Shown here: piece after piece, positions 8,088-15,082 of the stretch
How the letters are laid out: every line of letters begins with the position of its first letter
Position numbering within the stretch: position 1 is the first letter of the stretch
NCBI GenBank assembly: GCA_002309855.1
Contig: DBYD01000040.1
Location: forward strand, 11,143-26,647
Length of the DNA: 15,505 bases
Reading direction: 5' to 3'
DNA from: Bacteroidales bacterium UBA1195
Lineage (GTDB): Bacteria > Bacteroidota > Bacteroidia > Bacteroidales > WCHB1-69
Program-made: the position numbers and the translations under genes
The notes under the pieces: model-generated
What the model was told of the DNA's origin: nothing
Databases searched by the model: none
Seen by the model: only the letters and a program-made list of their open reading frames with translations

Positions 8088-9413
8088 ATGATTTTCAAGC
8101 GAAAACTATATGACAAAATGCTCCAATGGAAGCAAACTCGCCAAGGTAAAACCGCATTGCTTATAAAAGGGGCGCGCCGTGTCGGAAAATCAACCCTGGT
8201 GGAGGAGTTCGCCAGACGGGAATACGAGAACTATATCCTGATAGATTTTTCAAAAGCGTCAAAAAAAATCAACGCACTGTTCGAGGACATGAGCGACCTG
8301 AATTTCTTCCTCATGCACCTGCAACTGGAAACTGGTGTCACCCTTGTGGAGCGCAAATCGGCAATTGTTTTTGACGAGGTGCAGCTGCAACCGCTCGCCC
8401 GGCAGGCAATCAAGCATCTTGTAAAAGACGGCAGATACGATTACATTGAAACCGGTTCGTTGTTGAGCATCAAAAAGAATGTAAAAAATATTGTCATCCC
8501 GAGCGAAGAGACAAGCCTAACCCTGAATCCGCTTGATTTTGAAGAGTTCTACTGGGCATTGGGGAATACCGCCACCCCATCAATACTGCGCCAGTTCTGG
8601 GATCTCCGACACCCGCTGGGATTGTCGCACCGTAAAATCATGCGCGACATGCGGCTGTACATGCTGGTGGGCGGCATGCCACAGGCTGTTGAAACCTATT
8701 TGAACACCAATAACCTGCAATTTGTTGATGAAACCAAACGGGAAATACTGGATTTGTACGACAGCGATTTCCATAAAATAGACACAACGGGCAGAGCATC
8801 CCAACTGTTCGCCGCCATTCCCGGACAGCTGAACAGCAACGCGGGACGTTACCAGATAAACGCCGTACTTGAAAACCAGGACGCGCAACGTGTGGCCAGC
8901 CTTGTGGCCGACATGGCCGACAGCAATACCATACTGCTTGCATACCATGCCAACGACCCGAATGTCGGACTGCCCATGACAAAAAACATCTGGCGGTACA
9001 AGATGTTCACTGCCGACACGGGGCTGTTCGTCACATTAGCCTTCCGTGACAAACAGTTCACCGAAAACATCATCTATCGCAAACTACTGAGCGACAAATT
9101 GGAGGCAAATCTCGGATATGTGTATGAAAATATGATCGCCCAAATGCTGCACGCCGCAGGCGACGAACTGTTCTACCATACCATCCCGAACGGCAACAAC
9201 CACAATTACGAGATTGACTTTATCCTGTCAAGAGGGAGCAAACTATGCCCTATCGAAGTGAAGTCATCGGGATACAAAACCCACAAATCGTTAGATGTCT
9301 TTTGCGAAAAGTATGCCTCCCGCGTTGGGGAGAGATATCTGGTTTACACAAAGGACTATCAGAAAAACGGCATGACAACCTGCCTGCCGGCATATTTCAC
9401 ACCGTTTCTGTAA
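8088..9413 (+). CDS. AAA ATPase with DUF4143 C-terminal domain (PD-(D/E)XK-like)
   Basis: A 441-residue soluble protein of the AAA_14 + DUF4143 family, common in Bacteroidota and often multicopy, with no established function. Visible are Walker A GARRVGKST (28-36), Walker B AIVFDEVQ (92-99; D96, E97) and the sensor-like IETGSLLS (120-127). The DUF4143 region (about 200-420) includes MLVGGMPQAV, KMFTADTGLF and GYVYENMIA (E347). Near the C-terminus EIDFIL (D377) is followed by CPIEVKSS (E390, K392), the D...ExK pattern of PD-(D/E)XK nuclease folds. The frame opens upstream, but the TTG at 8058 lies inside the -7 promoter box, so the ATG at 8088 (MIFKRKLYDK) is the start. No HTH domain is obvious. 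It is alone under its own promoter behind the 33-bp palindrome array. Whether it cuts DNA is inference only. Confidence 0.9.
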   Translation: MIFKRKLYDKMLQWKQTRQGKTALLIKGARRVGKSTLVEEFARREYENYILIDFSKASKKINALFEDMSDLNFFLMHLQLETGVTLVERKSAIVFDEVQLQPLARQAIKHLVKDGRYDYIETGSLLSIKKNVKNIVIPSEETSLTLNPLDFEEFYWALGNTATPSILRQFWDLRHPLGLSHRKIMRDMRLYMLVGGMPQAVETYLNTNNLQFVDETKREILDLYDSDFHKIDTTGRASQLFAAIPGQLNSNAGRYQINAVLENQDAQRVASLVADMADSNTILLAYHANDPNVGLPMTKNIWRYKMFTADTGLFVTLAFRDKQFTENIIYRKLLSDKLEANLGYVYENMIAQMLHAAGDELFYHTIPNGNNHNYEIDFILSRGSKLCPIEVKSSGYKTHKSLDVFCEKYASRVGERYLVYTKDYQKNGMTTCLPAYFTPFL

Positions 9414-9641
9414 AAAATACCGTATGGACGATGTATGGGGCTGAAAAAAACGATTTTTTCTAATTTCACAAACATTTATATTTTAATGTATTATAAAAAA
9501 TGTGAAAAATTTTTTTCATTTTAGTGTGAGAAATTGGGTTCCCCAAGCGTATTATATATAGTGAGGGGGCATAAAATGCACCTGTCGAATTTTGGTTTAA
9601 TTATTAATTAATTTTAGAGGTTACCACCTAAAAATAACAAG
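9414..9641. other. AT-rich intergenic region with inverted repeats
   Basis: 228 bp without a gene between the ATPase and LRR genes, visibly more AT-rich than the surroundings. Just after the ATPase stop is a weak symmetric GAAAAAA...TTTTTTC element (9443-9460). An inverted repeat follows: TTTCACA at 9464-9470 and TGTGAAA at 9501-9507, with A/T-rich pairing extending inward. This could be a weak bidirectional transcription stop. Immediately before the LRR gene, TTTTAG (9612-9617) and CTAAAA (9628-9633) enclose GGTTACC, a small hairpin ending 8 nt before the ATG. I see no exact TAnnTTTG box; GAATTTTG at 9587-9594 is a one-mismatch candidate. Confidence 0.55.
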
Positions 9642-11909
9642 ATGAAAAGGACAATACTTCCCATCATTTTCCTGCTTCTTGCAGGAACAAACTTTACAGT
9701 TGCACAAACATTGAACTATGACTTCAGTGCCTCTGCACCCACCGGACAAGTTTTATACTACAGCTATCTCAATGGTAGCAGCACCGACAGCAGTGTTAAA
9801 GTCGTTTGCCCAGTATCAAATTACGATGGTGGTTCATGGACCGGATACACCACTCCTGCCGGAGCAATGACCATTCCCAACAAGGTCTCAAACAACGGCA
9901 ATACCTATACAGTCACCACAATTGAAGATTTTGCTTTTTATGCCTGCACAAACATGACATCGGTCACTATTGCAAACTCCATCAAATCCATCGGATTTGC
10001 AGCCTTTACCAATTGTACAAGCCTGACATCCGTTTCCATTCCGAATTCCGTCACTGCAATTGAAGACGGTGCCTTTTCAAATTGTACAAGCCTGGATTCC
10101 ATCATTATTCCAAGTTCAGTCACTGCCATTAAAAGCAGCACATTCAGCAATTGCACAAGCCTTAAATACGTTTCCATTCCAAACACTGTCACTTATATTG
10201 GAAGCAGTGCTTTCATGAATTGCACCAGTTTGGCTTCCGTTTCCATTCCAAATTCTGTCTCCTCTATTTCGGGCAATGCCTTTGATTACTGCATAAACCT
10301 GACATCCGTTTCCATTCCAAATACCGTTCTCACCATTGAAAGCGATGCCTTCAATATGGTACATATGATATATTATTACGGAAAAGCCAAAGGAGCGCCA
10401 TGGGGTGCACTCTGCATGAACGGTTATATTGAAGACAGCCTGTATTATTCCGATAGTTCCAAAATTCATTTGAAAAGTGCACATCCCTCTATCGTAACCG
10501 CAAACATACCAGGTTCCGTCACTTCCATTGCAAGCTATGCCTTCGCCCGTTGTACTAGCCTGGATTCCGTCACCATTCCAAGTTCAGTCACTTCAATTGG
10601 GCAACAAGCTTTTCGCGCTTGCCAAAACCTGAAATCCATATCCATCCCCAGCTCAATCACAAATATTGCCGAAGGTACCTTCAACAGTTGTTCAGGATTA
10701 ACTTCAGTTTCCATCCCCAACTCCGTCATTACAATTGGGGACTATGCCTTCTACAATTGCACAAACCTTAAAAATGTCACTATTCCCAAATCCATAACCT
10801 CCATTTCTTATTTTTCCTTCGCTAATTGCACAGGATTAACATCTGTTTCCATCCCCAAATCCGTCACCACAATTGGAATCCATGCCTTCTCCAATTGCAC
10901 AAGTCTTACATCCATTTCCATTCCAGACTCTGTCACCCTTATTGGAAGCGATGCCTTCGCAAATTGCACAGGCCTTGATTCCGTATCCATCCCAGACTCT
11001 GTAAAAATAATTGGCGGTTCTGCCTTCAAAAAGGTACGTATGATTTACTATTACGGAAAAGCCACAGGCGCACCATGGGGTGCACTTTGCATGAATGGTC
11101 ATACTCAAGACAGCTTGTTTTATACCAACAGTTCCAAAACCTGCCTGACAGGCGCACACCCTGCCATCACAAAAGCCGTCATTCCTTCTTCTGTCACATC
11201 TATTGGCGATTATGCCTTTTCCAATTGCACACATCTGGATTCCGTTGACATCCCCAACTCCGTCACCTTCATCGGCCAATACGCATTCGAAGGCTGTACG
11301 GAAATGCAGCTGCTCACCATGCAGGCGTTGGTTCCCCCCACCATACACAGCACCACCTTTGAGGATGTGGATAAAGCCATTGCTGTGAGTGTGCCATGTG
11401 ATGCGATAAACGCATACCGAAATGACACATTATGGAATGAATTCAGTAATATCCAAGGCAAATTTGACTTCCTTTTCTCCGTCTTCTCTGAAGACACTAC
11501 ACGTGGCAGCGTTAACATCATACAACATCCCAAATGCGAAAACCCTCAGGCTCATTTTCAAGCAGTGCCCAACCAAGACTATCGATTCACACATTGGAGT
11601 GACGGCAATACTGATAACCCTCGTTGTATTGATATCACAAAAGACACTGTCATCACTGCCTTTTTTGAATCAGAGAACGGTATTGCCGATGCAGCCTCAT
11701 TCAGCAAAAACACATTGGTTTACAGCACAGACAGATGCATTGTCATAAAGGGAGCGACAGAGCAACAGGTACGCGTTTTTGATGTGGTAGGTCGCATGAT
11801 TGCCACAATTGGCAGCGCCAATGAGACCTGCATTTTGCGTGTTCAGGCGGCAGGAATTTACTTTGTCCAAATAAATCACCATACGGTTCAACGTGTAGTA
11901 GTATGGTGA
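9642..11909 (+). CDS. Secreted BspA-type leucine-rich-repeat protein with T9SS C-terminal tail
   Basis: A 755-residue exported protein. Residues 1-21 are a signal peptide (MKRTILPIIFLLLAGTNFTV then AQ). Residues 22-93 form the common N-terminal cap (YDFSASAPTGQVLYY...). The LRR_5/BspA repeats have a strict 23-residue period of the form IGxxAFxNCTSLxSVSIPNSVTx. There are six full units at 94-231, seven at 296-456 and one or two from 521. Two near-identical non-LRR inserts interrupt them, starting with MIYYYGKA.GAPWGALCMNG at M242 and M467, exactly 225 residues apart. About 614-675 resembles a divergent InlB B-repeat (HWSDGNTDNP...TAFF). Residues 679-755 form a Por-type sorting tail (VRVFDVVGRMIATI, AAGIYFVQI, RVVVW). 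It is expected on the cell surface or secreted, probably in adhesion or protein binding; the ligand is unknown. Base composition is more AT-rich than the flanking operons. Confidence 0.92.
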   Translation: MKRTILPIIFLLLAGTNFTVAQTLNYDFSASAPTGQVLYYSYLNGSSTDSSVKVVCPVSNYDGGSWTGYTTPAGAMTIPNKVSNNGNTYTVTTIEDFAFYACTNMTSVTIANSIKSIGFAAFTNCTSLTSVSIPNSVTAIEDGAFSNCTSLDSIIIPSSVTAIKSSTFSNCTSLKYVSIPNTVTYIGSSAFMNCTSLASVSIPNSVSSISGNAFDYCINLTSVSIPNTVLTIESDAFNMVHMIYYYGKAKGAPWGALCMNGYIEDSLYYSDSSKIHLKSAHPSIVTANIPGSVTSIASYAFARCTSLDSVTIPSSVTSIGQQAFRACQNLKSISIPSSITNIAEGTFNSCSGLTSVSIPNSVITIGDYAFYNCTNLKNVTIPKSITSISYFSFANCTGLTSVSIPKSVTTIGIHAFSNCTSLTSISIPDSVTLIGSDAFANCTGLDSVSIPDSVKIIGGSAFKKVRMIYYYGKATGAPWGALCMNGHTQDSLFYTNSSKTCLTGAHPAITKAVIPSSVTSIGDYAFSNCTHLDSVDIPNSVTFIGQYAFEGCTEMQLLTMQALVPPTIHSTTFEDVDKAIAVSVPCDAINAYRNDTLWNEFSNIQGKFDFLFSVFSEDTTRGSVNIIQHPKCENPQAHFQAVPNQDYRFTHWSDGNTDNPRCIDITKDTVITAFFESENGIADAASFSKNTLVYSTDRCIVIKGATEQQVRVFDVVGRMIATIGSANETCILRVQAAGIYFVQINHHTVQRVVVW

Positions 11910-11914
11910 ACACA

Positions 11915-11950
11915 CCAAACATTTTGCGTATTTACGCATATTTTGCAATA
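11915..11950. repeat. Distant fifth copy of the palindromic repeat
   Basis: The copy has CCAAACATTTTGCGTAT at 11915-11931, identical to 7924-7940 at the left edge of the array. It contains a perfect TGCGTATTTACGCA palindrome at 11925-11938. From 11921 it matches array unit 3 (from 7996) for 28 bases, through to TATTTTGCAA. It begins 5 nt after the LRR stop codon, the same distance at which the first unit follows the ABC exporter stop. With the left array it brackets the ATPase and LRR genes as direct repeats. Confidence 0.85.
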
Positions 11951-11951
11951 T

Positions 11952-11981
11952 AGTAATGGCCATTACTGTAATAGGCATTAC
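11952..11981. repeat. Perfect 16-bp palindrome plus imperfect 15-bp tandem copy
   Basis: AGTAATGGCCATTACT (11952-11967) is a perfect palindrome. From 11953 a 15-bp unit GTAATGGCCATTACT is repeated imperfectly at 11968-11982 as GTAATAGGCATTACC, again with GTAAT/ATTAC arms. It lies between the fifth TGCGTA repeat and the etfA terminator, at the convergent junction of the LRR gene and the etf operon. It could be a binding site or a scar. I do not recognise it. Confidence 0.7.
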
Positions 11982-11988
11982 CATAATC

Positions 11989-12022
11989 AAAAAAAAAAAG
12001 GCCGCCATTTTCTGGCGGCCTT
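11989..12022 (-). terminator. Intrinsic terminator of the hbd-acd-etfBA operon
   Basis: Read on the minus strand, a 10-bp perfect stem (AAGGCCGCCA / TGGCGGCCTT, 12013-12022 and 11998-12007) with a 5-nt loop is followed directly by a run of 11 T. It begins 4 nt after the etfA stop. The plus strand lacks a T run after the stem, so it is directional for the etf operon rather than for the LRR gene. Confidence 0.92.
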
Positions 12023-12026
12023 GATG

Positions 12027-13043
12027 CTATTCAGCCATCTCCTTTTTGAGCCGCTCGGCCAACAGCGGCACAATCTTGTGCAGATCGCCCACGATGCCGA
12101 GGTCGGCCACGCTGAAAATCGGCGCGAACTTGTCCTTGTTGATGGCGACGATGTATCCGGACTCCTCCATGCCGGCCAGATGCTGGATTGCACCTGAGAT
12201 ACCGCAGGCCACATAGAGGTCGGGACGCACCGTCTTGCCGGTCTGTCCTACCTGGCAGGCCTGCGGCATAATGCCGCTGTCAACCATGGCGCGGGACGAG
12301 GAGACCTGTCCGCCCAGCACATCGGCAAGGCACTGCAGCTTGTCGAAGCCGGCCTTGTCATGCACGCCGCGACCGCCGGAAACCAGCACCTTGGCCTCGG
12401 AAATGTCCTTGCAGCCGCAGCCCTTGCGCTCGGTCTCCAGAAGTTTCACCTTAATTTTCGCCCTGTCGAACTCCGGGACGAAGGTACGGATTTCACCCTT
12501 CCTGCCCGGTTCGGGAGTGAGTTTCCGCATCACGCCGGGACGCACCGTTGACATCTGCGGACGGTTGTTCGGGCAGATGATGGTGGCCATCAGGTTGCCT
12601 CCGAAAGCAGGACGGGTCATCCGGAACTCCTTGGAGCCATCCTCCTTTTCGGCAATCTCCAGTTTGGTGCAGTCTGCTGTCAGGCCGGTTTTAAGACGTG
12701 CGGCCAGACGCGGCGCAAGGTCGCGCCCGATGGTCGTGGCACCGTACAGCACGATGTTCGGCCTGTTATCAACAATCATCTTGTAGACCACCTGGGTGTA
12801 TTCCTCAGTCAGGTAGTTTTCCAACTCGGGGCAATCGGCCACAATAACCTCGTCAGCGCCCATCTCAACCAGACGGTGCGCCTGCCCGCTGATACCACAG
12901 CCAAGCAGCATTGCGACAACCTTCTCCCCGGAGGCGTCGGCCAGATCCCTTGCCTTGCCCAACAGTTCAAACGCGACAGGCTGAATCTTACCTTCACGCT
13001 GTTCCGCAAAAACAAATACGTTCTTATAATCCTTGCTATCCAT
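12027..13043 (-). CDS. etfA: Electron transfer flavoprotein subunit alpha
   Basis: The FAD-binding alpha subunit of the heterodimeric cytoplasmic ETF that accepts or donates electrons with acyl-CoA dehydrogenase. It has 338 residues, normal length. The N-terminal domain (1-205) includes FVFAEQREGKIQPVAFELLG and LYGATTIGRDLAPRLAARL (99-117). The C-terminal FAD domain has VLVSGGRGV (219-227), SRAMVDSGIMP (250-260), GQTGKTVRPDLYVACGISGA (266-285) with IQHLAGM, INKDKFAPIF (301-310) and ADLGIVGD (313-320). It is the last gene of the operon, 15 nt after etfB, and ends at a strong terminator. Family similarity is to the Bcd-linked ETFs of anaerobes. Whether it bifurcates electrons is inference. Confidence 0.96.
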   Translation of the reverse strand: MDSKDYKNVFVFAEQREGKIQPVAFELLGKARDLADASGEKVVAMLLGCGISGQAHRLVEMGADEVIVADCPELENYLTEEYTQVVYKMIVDNRPNIVLYGATTIGRDLAPRLAARLKTGLTADCTKLEIAEKEDGSKEFRMTRPAFGGNLMATIICPNNRPQMSTVRPGVMRKLTPEPGRKGEIRTFVPEFDRAKIKVKLLETERKGCGCKDISEAKVLVSGGRGVHDKAGFDKLQCLADVLGGQVSSSRAMVDSGIMPQACQVGQTGKTVRPDLYVACGISGAIQHLAGMEESGYIVAINKDKFAPIFSVADLGIVGDLHKIVPLLAERLKKEMAE

Positions 13044-13058
13044 AATTGTCTGACCTGT

Positions 13059-13838
13059 TTAAATGATGTGTTTTTCCTTTAGTTTACGGACAATAAGCTC
13101 AACAGCCTCCTCCGCGCTGCCCTCGAACTGCTCGCCAGGAGCCTTCAGGGCCTTGGGGAAGGACTGGAACACCTTGGTGGGCGAACCCTTCAGGCCGAGC
13201 CGCCCCTCGTCAACATCGATGCGGTCGGCGCTCCACAGCTCAACCTCGCGTCCGTATGCCTCCATAATGCCTGCAACACTCATGTAGCGTGCGGGGAATG
13301 CGGAGGCAAGCACCGTGAGCACGCACGGCCCTTCGACCTCAAGCGTCTGGACGCTCTCCTCACTCTCCTTACGGACAATGAGTTTGTCGCCCTCCTTGCG
13401 GGCATCCGTCACATACGAGACCTGAGGCAGCCCAAGATGCTCGGCCATTTCAGGACCGACCTGGGCGGTGTCGCCGTCAATGGCCTGACGGCCAGCAATG
13501 ATAAGGTCGTACTCCATTGTACGGATGGCACCTGCAAGAGCATAGGATGTGGCCAAAGTGTCGGCACCGGCGAACTTGCGGTCGGTGAGCAGGATGGCAC
13601 GATCCGCGCCCATGGCGAAGGCCTCGCGCAGAATCAGATCGGCCTGCGGCGGCCCCATGGTGATGACCGTAACCTCCGCGCCATACTGTTCCTTCATGCG
13701 CAGCGCGAGCTCCAACCCGCCCTTGTCGTCAGGATTCATTATACTTGGAACACCCTCGCGGATCAGCGTCCCCTTTACGGGATCGATTTTGATCTCAGTG
13801 GTGTCCGGAACCTGTTTTATGCAAACTATAATCTTCAT
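13059..13838 (-). CDS. etfB: Electron transfer flavoprotein subunit beta
   Basis: The nucleotide-binding beta subunit, partner of EtfA. 259 residues, typical length. Visible: MKIIVCIKQVPDTTEIKIDP at the start, MNPDDKGGLELALRMKE (34-50), VITMGPPQADLILREAFAMG (58-77), and AGRQAIDGDTAQVGPEMAEH (115-134). The last motif, DGDTAQVGP, is found in ETFs of the NADH-dependent, electron-bifurcating Bcd-EtfAB type, where this region binds NAD(H) rather than AMP. Direct proof would need a structural or biochemical test. The ATG lies 9 nt after the acd stop and is preceded by an unusually strong Shine-Dalgarno sequence overlapping that stop. It sits between acd and etfA in one operon. Confidence 0.96.
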   Translation of the reverse strand: MKIIVCIKQVPDTTEIKIDPVKGTLIREGVPSIMNPDDKGGLELALRMKEQYGAEVTVITMGPPQADLILREAFAMGADRAILLTDRKFAGADTLATSYALAGAIRTMEYDLIIAGRQAIDGDTAQVGPEMAEHLGLPQVSYVTDARKEGDKLIVRKESEESVQTLEVEGPCVLTVLASAFPARYMSVAGIMEAYGREVELWSADRIDVDEGRLGLKGSPTKVFQSFPKALKAPGEQFEGSAEEAVELIVRKLKEKHII

Positions 13839-13843
13839 GCTCC

Positions 13844-13849
13844 CCTCCT
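13844..13849 (-). promoter_or_regulatory. Strong Shine-Dalgarno sequence for etfB
   Basis: On the minus strand AGGAGG (extended to AGGAGGGG) stands 5 nt before the etfB ATG and overlaps the acd TAG stop. It is near-ideal for 16S rRNA pairing. Other starts in the window (acd, etfA, the ABC exporter, rsmG, the ATPase) have no such sequence, as is usual in Bacteroidota. Confidence 0.7.
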
Positions 13850-14987
13850 ATTTTAACAAATGACCGGCTATCACCATCCGCTGTACCTCGGAAGTGCCTT
13901 CGTAAATCTCCGTGATTTTCGCGTCGCGCATCATCCGCTCCACCGGATATTCGCGTGTGTAGCCGTAACCGCCGTGGAACTGCACCGCCTTGGTGGTCAT
14001 CTCCATCGCGGTCTCGGCAGCAAACAGCTTGGCCATGGCCGCATCCTTGGTGTAGGGCTGCTTCATGTCCTTTTTCCATGCCGCGCTGCGCACCAGAAAA
14101 CGGGCGGCCTGGATTTTCGTCTCCAGGTCGGCCAGCTGGAACTGCGTGTTCTGGAACGAGGCGATGCTCGCACCGAACTGCTTGCGCTCCTTGGTATATT
14201 TCACTGTCTCGTCCATTGCCCCCTGCGCGATGCCAAGAGCCTGCGCGGCGATGCCGATGCGTCCGCCGTCAAGTGTCTTCATGGCCAGGTTGAAACCCTT
14301 GCCCATCACCCCAAGCAGGTTTTCCTTCGGAACAATGCAGTTCTCGAAAACCAGCTCGCAGGTGGCAGAACCGCGAATACCCATCTTGGCCTCCTTCTTG
14401 CCGATTGAGAAGCCTGGGAAGCCGCGCTCCACAATGAAGGCGGATATTCCCTTCGTCCCCTTTGACTTGTCGGTCATGGCCATCACGATGAAAACGTCAG
14501 CGTAGGCGGCGTTGGTGATGAAAATCTTGGTGCCGTTCAGCACCCAGTGGTCACCGGCATCCTCCGCCACCGTCTGCTGCATTGCGGCATCGGTTCCGGC
14601 ATTGGGTTCGGTAAGGCCGAAAGCCCCGATCCATTCGCCCGAAGCCAGCTTTGGAAGATATTTCTGTTTCTGCTCCTCGGTACCGTTCTCCAGAATCGGA
14701 GCCATGCAGAGCGAAGTGTGGGCGGAGAGTATGACTCCGGTCGTGGCGCACACGCGCGAAATCTCCTCCACCGCACGGATGTACATCTGGACGTTACCTC
14801 CGGCTCCGCCGTATTCCTTCGGGACGGGAATGCCCATAATCCCCAATTCCGCCATCTTACGGACGGTCTCCATCGGGAAGCGTTCCTGCTCATCCACTTC
14901 GGCTGCCAAAGGCTTCACCTCATTTTCCGCAAACGAACGGATCATCTGCAGAAAAAGCTCTTCTGTCTTTGAATTGCTGAAATCCAT
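13848..14987 (-). CDS. Short-chain acyl-CoA dehydrogenase (butyryl-CoA dehydrogenase-like)
   Basis: FAD enzyme interconverting acyl-CoA and trans-2-enoyl-CoA, with electrons passing through ETF. 379 residues, the normal size for short-chain acyl-CoA dehydrogenases. Motifs: EVKPLAAEVDEQERFP (23-38), GIMGIPVPKEYGGAGG (49-64), FGLTEPNAGTDA (123-134), TKIFITNAAYADVF, and FQNTQFQLADLETKIQAARF. The C-terminal substrate site is IYEGTSEVQRM, with E363 the probable catalytic base in the position used by butyryl-CoA dehydrogenases. The ATG at 14985-14987 starts MDFSNSKTEE, as in clostridial Bcd. It is followed directly by etfB and etfA, and hbd lies upstream, so it probably reduces crotonyl-CoA to butyryl-CoA or works in reverse oxidation. 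Chain-length preference is inferred from context, so the symbol bcd is plausible but not asserted. Confidence 0.94.
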   Translation of the reverse strand: MDFSNSKTEELFLQMIRSFAENEVKPLAAEVDEQERFPMETVRKMAELGIMGIPVPKEYGGAGGNVQMYIRAVEEISRVCATTGVILSAHTSLCMAPILENGTEEQKQKYLPKLASGEWIGAFGLTEPNAGTDAAMQQTVAEDAGDHWVLNGTKIFITNAAYADVFIVMAMTDKSKGTKGISAFIVERGFPGFSIGKKEAKMGIRGSATCELVFENCIVPKENLLGVMGKGFNLAMKTLDGGRIGIAAQALGIAQGAMDETVKYTKERKQFGASIASFQNTQFQLADLETKIQAARFLVRSAAWKKDMKQPYTKDAAMAKLFAAETAMEMTTKAVQFHGGYGYTREYPVERMMRDAKITEIYEGTSEVQRMVIAGHLLK

Positions 14988-15003
14988 TTTTTAGTTTTTT
15001 TTA

Positions 15004-15080
15004 AGAATACAGAATATAGAAGTTAGAAGCTAGAATTGGTAACCATTCTGTCTTCTATCTTCTGACTTCTGTCTTCTACC
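15004..15080. repeat. Inverted array of heptamer repeats (AGAANNN x5, then TTCTNNN x5)
   Basis: Eleven consecutive 7-bp steps run from 15004 to 15080 without loss of register. Five begin AGAA (15004, 15011, 15018, 15025, 15032). One is a central GTAACCA (15039). Five begin TTCT (15046, 15053, 15060, 15067, 15074). The second half is roughly the reverse complement of the first, so the RNA could fold as a long imperfect hairpin around GGTAACC. A competing perfect pairing is AATTGGTA (15034-15041) with TACCAATT (15077-15084), which reaches the hbd stop codon. It fills most of the hbd-acd intergenic space. Confidence 0.85.
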
Positions 15081-15082
15081 AA

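Noticed and set aside
9921..11300. Tandem DNA repeats as a non-coding satellite
   Set aside because: The 69-bp period is the 23-residue leucine-rich repeat of an intact reading frame.
7924..11950. Insertion sequence or integrative element in the strict sense
   Set aside because: No transposase, integrase or terminal inverted repeats are visible; only direct copies of a palindromic repeat support mobility, so it is kept as a hypothesis.
12235..12786. 183-residue open frame on the plus strand opposite etfA
   Set aside because: Antisense of a clearly real etfA with all its motifs; rich in Ser/Pro/Arg from reversed codons, with no start context.
13860..14505. Long plus-strand open frames opposite the acyl-CoA dehydrogenase
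   Set aside because: Shadows produced by codon bias of the real minus-strand gene; no recognisable domain.
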